Origin: Methylotuvimicrobium sp018830325
GTDB lineage: Bacteria > Pseudomonadota > Gammaproteobacteria > Methylococcales > Methylomonadaceae
Direction: 5' to 3'
Assembly: GCF_044788715.1 (NCBI RefSeq)
Contig: NZ_CP173170.1
Span: 1,054,001 to 1,118,000 of the forward strand
Length of the DNA stretch: 64,000 nucleotides
Shown here: positions 50,188-61,200 of the stretch, one piece after another
Layout: every line of letters begins with the position of its first letter
How positions within the stretch are numbered: the first letter of the stretch is position 1
Made by a program: the position numbers and the translations under genes
Notes under the pieces: generated by a model
Databases searched by the model: none
What the model was told of the DNA's origin: nothing
The model's input: only the letters and a program-made list of their open reading frames with translations

Positions 50188-51831
50188 TCAACTGCTATCC
50201 TTCAAGAAGGTGCGCCGGGCGATAAAAATCGCCGACAACGGCATCGCCAATCCCAGGAACATCACGATGAAAAATAAGCTGCCTAATTGGCTGTAATCGG
50301 CGGCGGTGACGACCGAACCGGTTGTAGGGTCTTTGATTTCGCGGCTGATCACGAACACTTGATTGAGCGCCTTGGTCAGCAATTGAGACAGCGAAAGCGC
50401 CAAGTTGACGAATGCGGCCATGACTGCGAAATAGGTCGCCTTGAGTCTGGGAGGTGCGGAGTTGGCGATCCAGGCCAGCATCGGAATCATCGCGATCTGT
50501 CCGAGGGGAGATTCCAGCGCGGTATCGATCAAGGCAATGAAGCGCGCATCGACCACGCCCCCTGTATGGGCCTGCGTCCATTCGTGAAAACCGTAAAACA
50601 GCGCGATGTTCGGTAAATACAATGCACTCAACGCTATCGTCAAGACCGCAATCACATGGGTGATCGGGCGTTCGGCCATGAAGCGCCGGAATAGAAACAT
50701 GCCGAACAGAGTCAGTCCGCTAGTGACTAACGATAGTTGCGCAAGAAACTGTTGATCGAAGGCGAGCACATCGATCATCCACCACGTTTCTCCTGCGCCG
50801 GTCGTCGGCACGGCCCGAAAGGCGAATATCACGAAAGCGATGCCGTACAGCTGATTGCGCTGGGTGGGTTCCAAGTCCAGCGTCAGACGCCAAATCAAAA
50901 ACATGACGATAGCCAGCGAACCGATGAAGACGATTGCATCGCTATTCGGAATATCGCTCAAGCCCATTAAGACCGCGAACAACACGAAACCGAGTCCGCC
51001 GCCGAGAATCCACCAGTTGATTTCGGGCAATTCATCTTCGGGTCGGGCCAGTAATCGGTTAATGTCTTCGCGTTCATAACCTTGCGCCGCCAAGCGCCAT
51101 TCTTGTTGAGATCGCAGATAGGCGGACAGCAATACCCCGGCTATCGAAATCAAGGGTATGACCAAGGCCCAACGGTAAACCGACAAATACACCGCCGCTT
51201 TTTCGGTTTCGCTCATCAAGTGTACGTCATCAAATAGAATGACATTGGCGGCCGCGACCAGCATCGTCCCGCCGATAATGGCGACCCGGCCCAAGGTCTG
51301 CATCGTCGTATGCGCTAATTTGATTTGCGCTTCGGGTAGCGGCCTGCCTTGTTCGTCGAAACGCGGTACCGCTTCGACCGTCATCGCATCGGCCACGGTA
51401 TCCTGTACGACATAACCGATCGGCGCCAGCAATACCGATAAGACAAACCAGGTTTCGGCAGGCAGGATGTGCGTCATGTAGTCCCGGTCAGCCAAGAGAT
51501 TGATCATGATCAGTAAGCTAGCAGCGATCAGCGCCGCGCCGAGATAGATCAACTTGGTTTTATGCCGCCACAGTAAATCGACCAAATGGCCAACCGGCAT
51601 TTTCAGCGCCCACGGCAGCATCACCCAGAAGCCTAACATGGCCAAAAACTCGGCCGACAAGCCGAGATATTCCTTGACGAAAAAGGTTCCGACGATGCCG
51701 GTCAAGCCGGAAACGCCGGCTGCCAGATAGACCATTAACGGCGGGACGTAGCTAAGGCGCATTTGTCGAGCCAGATCGTAAACATTGCGGTCTAGCCAGT
51801 TTTGCCATTGGCGGTTCGGTTTTGTATTCAT
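50188..51831 (-). CDS. BT1/folate-biopterin transporter-like MFS protein
   Basis: A 547-residue protein with about 12 hydrophobic helices and an internal hydrophilic loop of about 70 residues (QEWRLAAQGYEREDINRLLARPEDELPEI). The N-terminal half has LGFWVMLPWALKMPVGHLVDLL and LLAPIGYVVQDTVADAMTVEAVP, which resemble the BT1 folate-biopterin transporter family of cyanobacteria and plants. Substrate unknown. It is 103 bases upstream of cobD on the same strand, so it may be co-transcribed with the cob operon. I take ATG 51831 (MNTKPNRQWQNWLDRNVYDLA); ATG 51864 would add 11 residues. Confidence 0.75.
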   Translation of the reverse strand: MNTKPNRQWQNWLDRNVYDLARQMRLSYVPPLMVYLAAGVSGLTGIVGTFFVKEYLGLSAEFLAMLGFWVMLPWALKMPVGHLVDLLWRHKTKLIYLGAALIAASLLIMINLLADRDYMTHILPAETWFVLSVLLAPIGYVVQDTVADAMTVEAVPRFDEQGRPLPEAQIKLAHTTMQTLGRVAIIGGTMLVAAANVILFDDVHLMSETEKAAVYLSVYRWALVIPLISIAGVLLSAYLRSQQEWRLAAQGYEREDINRLLARPEDELPEINWWILGGGLGFVLFAVLMGLSDIPNSDAIVFIGSLAIVMFLIWRLTLDLEPTQRNQLYGIAFVIFAFRAVPTTGAGETWWMIDVLAFDQQFLAQLSLVTSGLTLFGMFLFRRFMAERPITHVIAVLTIALSALYLPNIALFYGFHEWTQAHTGGVVDARFIALIDTALESPLGQIAMIPMLAWIANSAPPRLKATYFAVMAAFVNLALSLSQLLTKALNQVFVISREIKDPTTGSVVTAADYSQLGSLFFIVMFLGLAMPLSAIFIARRTFLKDSS

Positions 51832-52146
51832 AAGTTCATTGTCGATGAGTGAGGCGTTACGCAATGCTTAATCCTAACCCGGACTAGTCCGGAGCCAAAG
51901 CGGAAATCGTTTTCGCCATAGTGTTATGACTTCGATACCGTTGTGCGTTTTTTAGCATTGTCGTCTTCGACGATCGAAAGTGTTAAGTATACCTATCGGG
52001 CGAGTGACCGCACCCAGCCGCCCCTCGCACTTTCATTTGTCGGGGCGATGGCTAGGCCTTCATGAACGTTACTTTGAAACCGCTTCGCACCCATCTTGGT
52101 TTTTATGATTAAATGCGTTTTTACTTATGCTATTAGGTCATTGTCT

Positions 52147-52545
52147 ATGAAACTCCGAATCTTGGCTAAGAAGCCGCTGTTATTTTCGATCATGATTATC
52201 GCTATCGTTGCCGGTTGCGCGTTTCAAAAACCTGATTATCTGACTATGATCAGTACTGAAGAACTCAATCGAATCATGCAAAATGAGTCTATTGTTTTAA
52301 TCGATGTTCACATTCCCGAACAGCAGCATATCAAGGGGACTAATCTTTTCATTCCTTACAACGAGGTTGAGCAATATCAAGATAAATTGCCTGCCGATAA
52401 AAATACCGCTCTTTACTTGTATTGCGAAGGCGGGCCTATGGGCAATGCTGCCGCGCGGTCTCTTTATGAATTGGGTTACCGTAATTTATACAATCTTGAA
52501 GGAGGAGCTAAAGCTTGGCGGCAAGCGGGGTTGGCGTTTGAATGA
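52147..52545 (+). CDS. rhodanese-domain lipoprotein
   Basis: A 132-residue protein whose N-terminus is a lipoprotein signal (lipobox IVAGC, lipidated Cys24). Residues about 33-130 are a single rhodanese domain: STEELNRIMQNESIVLIDVH, active-site loop LYCEGGPMG with Cys93, and C-terminal NLEGGAKAWRQAGL. It probably carries persulfide or thiol chemistry on the periplasmic face of a membrane. I start at ATG 52147, which leaves a normal lipoprotein signal; an upstream ATG at 52096 would not. The stop is followed within 3 bases by a tandem array. Confidence 0.85.
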   Translation: MKLRILAKKPLLFSIMIIAIVAGCAFQKPDYLTMISTEELNRIMQNESIVLIDVHIPEQQHIKGTNLFIPYNEVEQYQDKLPADKNTALYLYCEGGPMGNAAARSLYELGYRNLYNLEGGAKAWRQAGLAFE

Positions 52546-52548
52546 TGT

Positions 52549-52749
52549 GAAAGGTGAAAGGTGAAAGGTGAAAGGTGAAAGGTGAAAGGTGAAAGGGGAA
52601 AGGTGAAAGGTGAAAGGTGAAAGGTGAAAGGTGAAAGGGGAAAGGTGAAAGGGGAAAGGGGAAAGGGGAAAGGTGAAAGGGGAAAGGTGAAAGGGGAAAG
52701 GGGAAAGGGGAAAGGGGAAAGGGGAAAGGGGAAAGGGGAAAGGGGAAAA
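52549..52749. repeat. GAAAGGT/GAAAGGG heptamer tandem array
   Basis: About 28 copies of a 7-base unit, GAAAGGT near the start shifting to GAAAGGG near the end, immediately after the rhodanese stop. One strand is almost pure purine except for the T. The other strand is open for 95 codons but codes only for repeated Phe-Pro/Leu-Ser and is not a gene. Confidence 0.97.
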
Positions 52750-52783
52750 TAGGACTTGACAAGCGCATGAAGTGCCGCATCAT

Positions 52784-54220
<1,437 letters not shown>

Positions 54221-54340
54221 AATGGCTTTCCGTTGAGGTAATTGGAATCATGCCGGCTAGTATATAAGAAAATACTAATATTATATAGAGTTCGGAACAA
54301 ACCGATAATACCGTAACGTAAACTGCTGATGTCAAGGATA

Positions 54341-57300
54341 TCACTCGGCTTCTATTCTCGTCGGCGACGCTAGGATGTTACTAATTTCAATGACTATTTT
54401 TTCCGGAGAGTCGCTAAAATCATCGTGTAGTTCGTAAAACGCTTTTTCGAGTAGAAACAGGTCGATCAGACCGCGCGGAGTTGCATTTTTTGCAAACAAG
54501 TCGCTACTGCTTACCGCTTTATCATAGGCGGCGAGGAAAGTGCGTTTAACCTCGGTCTCCCAGTCGCGCATCATGGGTTCTAATTTGGCGATATCATTGG
54601 GCCGTTCAATGCTGGCGAGCGTCATGGCTTTATGGGCCGCATGGTTCAAGGATCTTAGCACATCCGCCACATCTCTTAACGGCGAATGTTTTCGATGTTG
54701 TCCGGCGCGTAATGGCGCCGGATCGCTCTCAAAGTCGGTAAATAAGAAATCGTTTTCGGTCAGTAGCACATGCCCCAGATTAAGATTTCCATGATAGCGG
54801 ATTTTAATTCCTTTTGCCGGTTCGGAAAGACAAGCGTTCATTCGTTCAATTAGCGCCTCGCGTTGTTCGAGTAAAGGGCGTAGCGCCGTTTGAACTGTTT
54901 CATCAAGCTCGTTCAGGCGATGTTCGAGTAAATCCAGCGTTGATGCTGCTTCGGTTTGCGCTTGCCGCACCCAGTCCGATAGGTCGTCGTCGCTGACCGG
55001 CTCGGGATCGAAAGCGGGAGTATCTGTTACCGTGCCCAATGCATGATGCAGTTCGCCGGTGCGCCGACCGAGCGTTTGAATGAGCATGAGATAAGCGCTA
55101 TGCTTCTCTGCGGCAAGACACGGCTCAGGTTCTGTCGTGAGGCATTCTTCCAGAAATCTTTCCAAATAATCGAGCGTGTAGCTCCAACCGTCGCCCTGGT
55201 TCTTGACATAGCCTTGCAACACGGCAAGGGTCATGACACCGCCATTCTCGTCCCGATACTCGATGAAACCGGCGATGGGCGGCGTATTACGGAATTTTAC
55301 CGTATTGCTCAAAAAGCATCCTATTTCAATTTCCGGATGGCGTCCGATTTGAAGACGTCGATAACCTTTCAAAAATAACCGATTGTTCAGGGCGACGGTC
55401 GTTTTATTATCTTTCGTATGAGGCGGATGTGCGGCTAGTTTGTCCGTCTTTTTTCCAGCGCATTCGTCAAATGCATCGGTCGGTGAACAGTGGATGACTC
55501 CTTGTTCGCAGGCGATTGTACGGTCGGCGCCAATGGCCTGGACAAGTGCTTGGCAAAATGCCTCGTCTGCAAATGCATCGCCTAAAATGCCGACTTGAGA
55601 TTGCTGGCGTACTTTAGCCACGGTGAAAGGCGTTAAGTCATGTAAGCGTTTCTGATCGTGATTCTCCCATGCCAGCGCGAGCGGTAAAAAACAATGAAAA
55701 GGCTCTACGGACTTGTGTTCGATACGGGCTAGGGTGAGTAGCCAGGTATTGTCTTCCGGTCCCCATTCGGCATAATCGCTAATATGCACACGGTCGAGCG
55801 ATTCGCTGCTGATTTCACGATGCCAGTTTTGTGCGGCGACAAAGCCCGGTAACGCGTTTTCTTCGAGTTGAGTGCGCGCCTTTTCGGACATGGCAATACG
55901 CCAGGATTCGTCTTGGTTTCGAAAAAAACTGTGCCAGCCGTCGAATAGCACTAGCGTCGGTAACTCCTCGGGTAATAAGTGTTCTTCGTGCCAAGCCGGC
56001 ACGTCTTCGCTACGGGCCAGCCGGAACCAATAGTAATTATAGCCGGGCAGGGTAAGCAGGTACGGTAATTCGCCGATAGGCGGAAAAGTCGTGTGTCCGA
56101 GCATTTCCACCGGCACGCATCCTTTATAAGCCGAAAGATCCAATTCGACCGCCTGCGCGGCTCGCGATAAGTTGCTGACGCATAGGATGATATCGTCTTC
56201 GTATAACCTGAGATAGGCGAGGATTTTTCGATTGCCGGGGTGTAAAAAAACCAGTTCGCCGCGTCCGAATGCCTGGTGGTTTTTGCGCAAAGTTAAAACA
56301 TGCTTCATCCAGTTGAGCAGCGAAGAGCGGTCGCGCAACTGCGCCTCGACATTGACCGCCCCATAGCCATAGATCGGGTCCATGATCGGGGGCAGGTACA
56401 GGCGTTGCGGGTCGGCGCGGGAGAAACCGCCGTTACGATCCGGACTCCATTGCATGGGGGTCCTGACGCCGTTGCGGTCGCCAAGGAAAATATTGTCTCC
56501 CATGCCGATTTCGTCTCCGTAATAAATGATGGGCGAGCCCGGCATGGATAGCAGTAAGCTGTTCATCAGCTTGATTTTATCCAGCTCGTTATCCATCAGC
56601 GGGGCCAGGCGGCGCCGAATTCCGACATTCAAGCGCGCTCGAGGGTCGCTGACATAGATTTGATACATGTAATCGCGCTCCTTGTCGGTGACCATCTCCA
56701 GGGTCAATTCGTCATGATTGCGCAGGAATATGGCCCATTGACAGTTTTCGGGAATGGTCGGAGTCTGCCGCATGATGTCCACGACGGGGTGGCGGTCTTC
56801 TTGCGCGATAGCCATGTAAATTCGAGGCATGAGCGGGAAATGATAGGCCATGTGGCACTCGTCGCCGTCACTGAAATAATCCCGGACATTTTCCGGCCAT
56901 TGATTGACTTCGGCGAGAAACACGCAATGCGGATAGTGTTCATCGACAATCGCCCGCATTTGTTTGATCACGTCATGCGTTTCCGGTAAGTTTTCGTTGT
57001 TGGTTCCCTCTCGAACGCATAGATAGGGAATAGCGTCCAGGCGCATGCCGTCAACGCCTTGATCCAACCAGAAGCGCATCAATTTGATGACGGCTTTGAC
57101 GACCTGCGGGTTATTGAAATTGAGATCCGGCTGGTGAGAAAAAAAGCGATGCCAGTAATAGGCATGAGCCTCATCGTCCCAAGTCCAATTCGAGTTTTCG
57201 GTATCCTCAAAAATAATTCGCGTTTCGGGGAATTTTTGGTTGGTTTCGCTCCAAATATAAAAGTCGCGTTTGCCGGAACCCGGCGGCGCTTTTTTCGCAG

Positions 57301-57700
57301 ATTGAAACCACGGATGTTGGTCCGATGTGTGATTGATAACCAGTTCCGTGATGACCTTGAAACCGCGGCGGTGGGCTTCTTTCATGAAACGCTTGAAATC
57401 GTCCATACAGCCGTAATCGGGATGAATGTTTCGATAGTCGGCTATGTCGTATCCGTCGTCGCGCAGCGGCGAAGGGTAAAAAGGCAGTAACCAGAGCGTG
57501 TTTACCCCGAGATCTTGCAGGTAATCGAGCTTCTGTAGCAATCCTTCGAAATCGCCCATGCCGTTATTGTCGCTGTCGAAAAAGGCCTTAATGTGCAGTT
57601 CGTAAATGACAGCATCTTTGAACCACAACGGGTCGTTTTCCCAGTCCGGTTTGTCGCCGTTTAACGGTTGTTCAAATTCACTGCCTTCTGTTTTAGTCAT
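54341..57700 (-). CDS. treS: trehalose synthase-maltokinase fusion (TreS-Mak), kinase motif altered
   Basis: A 1119-residue fusion. Residues about 15-560 are a GH13 trehalose synthase interconverting maltose and trehalose: nucleophile Asp in GMRLDAIPYL, acid Glu in VFLAEVNQWPENV, and FLRNHDELTLEM. Residues about 600-1110 are the maltokinase part, which in the family makes maltose 1-phosphate for the GlgE glucan pathway. There the usual catalytic HGD-x-H motif reads HGNLNLGHVLL, with Asp replaced by Asn and His by Asn. The later metal-binding Asp (TDFESDP) and HSPLRDVADVLRSLNHAA are kept. The kinase may be inactive or changed. Start ATG 57700 follows AGGAAAAGG. Confidence 0.92.
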   Translation of the reverse strand: MTKTEGSEFEQPLNGDKPDWENDPLWFKDAVIYELHIKAFFDSDNNGMGDFEGLLQKLDYLQDLGVNTLWLLPFYPSPLRDDGYDIADYRNIHPDYGCMDDFKRFMKEAHRRGFKVITELVINHTSDQHPWFQSAKKAPPGSGKRDFYIWSETNQKFPETRIIFEDTENSNWTWDDEAHAYYWHRFFSHQPDLNFNNPQVVKAVIKLMRFWLDQGVDGMRLDAIPYLCVREGTNNENLPETHDVIKQMRAIVDEHYPHCVFLAEVNQWPENVRDYFSDGDECHMAYHFPLMPRIYMAIAQEDRHPVVDIMRQTPTIPENCQWAIFLRNHDELTLEMVTDKERDYMYQIYVSDPRARLNVGIRRRLAPLMDNELDKIKLMNSLLLSMPGSPIIYYGDEIGMGDNIFLGDRNGVRTPMQWSPDRNGGFSRADPQRLYLPPIMDPIYGYGAVNVEAQLRDRSSLLNWMKHVLTLRKNHQAFGRGELVFLHPGNRKILAYLRLYEDDIILCVSNLSRAAQAVELDLSAYKGCVPVEMLGHTTFPPIGELPYLLTLPGYNYYWFRLARSEDVPAWHEEHLLPEELPTLVLFDGWHSFFRNQDESWRIAMSEKARTQLEENALPGFVAAQNWHREISSESLDRVHISDYAEWGPEDNTWLLTLARIEHKSVEPFHCFLPLALAWENHDQKRLHDLTPFTVAKVRQQSQVGILGDAFADEAFCQALVQAIGADRTIACEQGVIHCSPTDAFDECAGKKTDKLAAHPPHTKDNKTTVALNNRLFLKGYRRLQIGRHPEIEIGCFLSNTVKFRNTPPIAGFIEYRDENGGVMTLAVLQGYVKNQGDGWSYTLDYLERFLEECLTTEPEPCLAAEKHSAYLMLIQTLGRRTGELHHALGTVTDTPAFDPEPVSDDDLSDWVRQAQTEAASTLDLLEHRLNELDETVQTALRPLLEQREALIERMNACLSEPAKGIKIRYHGNLNLGHVLLTENDFLFTDFESDPAPLRAGQHRKHSPLRDVADVLRSLNHAAHKAMTLASIERPNDIAKLEPMMRDWETEVKRTFLAAYDKAVSSSDLFAKNATPRGLIDLFLLEKAFYELHDDFSDSPEKIVIEISNILASPTRIEAE

Positions 57701-58260
57701 GGCCTTTTCCTGCAGTAGTAAAAGGGGAGTCAAAACCAACGCCCCGACGCTTACCGGTAAATATAAAACAGCCGGCGATTCGGCTCAATGCGGTTAATGA
57801 CAGTTTAGCACGCGCGTCTTTATCCTAACGCGCTCGGTTGCCCTTCGCCTAGCGTTAGGTGAGGGGCATCGCTATCACAAAGGGTGATTAGTACTGTGGG
57901 AGCGATCCCCAGATCGCGATCATCGAAGTCGAAAATGCCGAAAAACGCACAACGGAATCGAAGTCGCAACGCCCAAGCTCCGAAAAAAAGGCGGCTAACC
58001 GTTGCAGGCATCGGAAGAGATATTTCGGGTTCCCACGGCCCTCGGTGGAAACCCATGCCTTGTCAGCCGAGGCAAGATCGGTATGCATTCCCACGCTGGA
58101 GCGGTGGGAACGAGGAAACGTAAACGACGGCGTCGCTCGCACAAAAGATTCCAACAAAAAATTGCCGGACGGTCATAAATAAAAGCCATGCGGATTTTGA
58201 GTTTTTTGTCCATACCTGCCAGTGATACAATACAACTTTCCAACCACGCCATTACCTAGG
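57701..58260. repeat. repeat-filled divergent gap between treS and the FAD dehydrogenase
   Basis: No gene is supported. A short palindrome CGCCTAGCGTTAGGTGAGGG (about 57846) is followed by a family-6 element (57895-58150) that contains a TTCCCACGC-type insertion (about 58030-58120). Promoters for both flanking genes should lie at the edges; I see none clearly. Confidence 0.6.
57895..58150. repeat. family-6 element with terminal inverted repeats (interrupted)
   Basis: Left end TGTGGGAGCGATCCCCAGAT, right end TCGCTCGCACAAAAGATT (one mismatch to the inverse). The interior matches the copy at 62390-62597 (GCCGAAAAACGCACAA, GGCTAACCGTTGCAGGC). An extra block of about 90 bases with GGTTCCCAC and GGTGGGAACGAGGAA sits inside. 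Confidence 0.75.
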
Positions 58261-61200
58261 ATGTCAGTGGATTCCGAACTCTCCCCCTTTCTCGACGATG
58301 CGTCGCCCGAGCGGCTGCGCGAAATTCCCTATAACTATACCTCTTTTTCCGACCGCGAAATCGTCATTCGATTGCTCGGCGAGGAAAATTGGCAGATCAT
58401 CGAATCGCTTCGCGACGAACGCATGACCGGTCGTTCCGCGCGGATGTTGTTTGAAGTGCTTGGCGATATCTGGGCGGTTCAGCGAAACCCTTATCTCGAG
58501 GACGATTTGCTGAACAACCGCAAACGCCGTAAGGCTCTGCTCGACGCCATGCGCCACCGTCTTCGGCAAATGGAAAAACGCCATGCCGAATACGAAAACG
58601 AATATCCGGACCGGGCCAGACGAGTGGCGTTGCTGATCGAAGCGACGCATCAGGCCGTGAACGAATTCGAGGCGCATTTCGATCGCACCCGCGAAATGCG
58701 CAAAAAAGCACTGGCTGCGTTCTCGAAGCATACGCATAAAGACAACATCGGTTTCGACGGATTTGCCCGCGTGTCTCATGTAACCGATGCGACCGACTGG
58801 CGGGTCGAGTATCCGTTCGTCGTGTTGTATCCAACTAGCGAAAAAGAAGTCGGCCAATTAGTGCGCGATTGCATCAAACTCGGCCTGACCATCATTCCTC
58901 GCGGCGGTGGTACCGGCTACACCGGCGGTGCGGTTCCGCTGACGCCTTACTCGGCCGTAATCAATACCGAAAAATTGTTGGACATGGGGCCGATCGAACC
59001 GCAATCCCAATTACCGGGCGTCGAGCAGACTTATGCGACGATACATACCGGTGCGGGCGTCGTAACGCGGCGCGTAATGGACATGGCCGAAAACGCCGGC
59101 TTGGTGTTCGCCTGCGACCCGACTTCGGCCGATGCTTCGTGTATCGGCGGCAATGTCGCGATGAACGCCGGCGGCAAAAAGGCCGTGCTGTGGGGGACCG
59201 CGCTGGATAACTTGGTATCCTGGCGCATGGTGACGCCGGACGGCAATTGGCTCGAAGTCGAGCGTATCCATCACAATTTCGGCAAGATTCACGACCAGGA
59301 ACTTGTTACCTTTGCCTTGAAGCGTTTCGATGCCAAAGCCAAGGAATTGTTGTCCGAAGAGCGGCTCGAGATTCCCGGCGCGACATTCCGCCGGGACGGC
59401 TTGGGCAAGGATGTGACCGATAAGTTTCTCGGCGGCCTGCCTGGCATACAAAAGGAAGGCTGCGACGGCATCATCACTTCGGCGCGCTGGATATTACATA
59501 GAATGCCGGCCTATACGCGCACGTTTTGCTTGGAGTTTTTCGGCCAGGTCCGCGATTCGGTGCCGGCCATCGTCGAGATTCGGGATTTCCTGGCGGCCTT
59601 GCCGAAAAGCGGCAACGACCGGGTGATGCTGGCCGGGCTCGAACATTTGGACGAACGTTATGTCAAGGCGGTCGGCTATGCCGGCAAGGCCAAGCATCGC
59701 GGCCGGCCGAAAATGGTGTTGATCGGCGACATCGTCGGCGATGACGATCATCAAGTCGCGTTGGCGGCTTCGGAAGTGGTTAGGCTGTGCAATGCACGCG
59801 GCGCCGAAGGCTTCGTTGCGGTCAGTCCCGAATCGCGCCGGACCTTCTGGCTCGACCGGGCGCGTACTGCAGCGATCGCAAAACATACCAACGCCTTTAA
59901 AATCAATGAAGACGTCGTGATACCGCTACCGCGCATGGGCGATTATTGCGACGGCATCGAACGCATCAACATCGAATTGTCGTTGCGTAACAAACTGCGC
60001 TTGTGCGATGCCTTGATCGATTTGTTCGAAGGCGATCTGCCCTTGCGTTCCTATGAGGACAGCGTCGATAAAACCGATTTGATCGGCGAACGGCGTGGCC
60101 ATGCCTTGATGGTAGTCGCTGAAGTTCGCGAACGTTGGCAATGGCTTTATGACAATTTGGACTTGCCGTTGCTGCAGGCCGAAGCTTTATTTTCCCAATA
60201 CGGCATCGTTGTCGGCGAACTGACCAACCTTGCCGAGCAGCCGACCTTGTTTCATCGCCTGCAGGATTATTCGCTGCGGGTGTCCTGGAAACAGGAATTG
60301 TTGCCGCGTTTAAAAGAGATTTTCGAAGGCGACAATTTTCGGCCGGTCGTCGAACGCATCGAAGCGGTGCATAAAGAGGTGTTGCGCGGAAGGGTATTCG
60401 TGGCTCTGCACATGCACGCCGGCGACGGAAACGTGCATACCAACTTGCCGGTCAACTCCGATAATTATGAGATGCTGCAAGAAGCCAACGCGGCGGTGGC
60501 GCGTATCATGGCCTTGGCGCGCTCTTTGGGCGGCGTGATTTCCGGCGAACATGGCATCGGTATCACCAAATACGAATTTCTGACCGACGAGGAGCTGGCC
60601 GGCTTCCACGATTACAAGCAGAGCATCGACCCGGAAGGCCGCTTCAATCGCGGTAAATTGATGCCCGGTTCCGATCTGAGTTCGGCTTATACGACCTCGT
60701 TTAATCTGATGGGCTTCGAGTCGCTGATCATGCAGCAAAGCGACATCGGCGCAATCTCCGATTCGGTCAAGGATTGTTTGCGCTGCGGTAAATGCAAGCC
60801 GGTCTGTTCGACGCATGTGCCGCGGGCGAATCTATTGTACTCGCCGCGTAACAAAATTTTGGCGACGTCGCTGTTGATCGAGGCTTTTCTGTACGAGGAG
60901 CAGACCCGGCGCGGCATTTCGATCACGCATTGGAAGGAATTCGAAGACGTATCCGATCATTGCACGGTGTGCCATAAATGTTTCAATCCGTGTCCGGTCG
61001 ATATCGATTTCGGCGATGTGTCGATGAATATGCGCAATCTGTTGCGCAAAATGGGCAAGCAAAGCTTTAATCCGGTCAAGACCGCGGCGATCGCGTTTTT
61101 GTCGACCGGACGGCCGAGCAGCGTCAAGCTAATGCGCAAACTATTGATCGAATGGTCTTATAAAGCGCAGCGCTTGGGTAATTTTTTCCTCAGGCCTTGG

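Noticed and set aside
58264..58857. Minus-strand frame of about 197 codons opposite the FAD dehydrogenase
   Set aside because: It is entirely inside a well-supported gene on the other strand, without a ribosome binding site or recognisable domain.
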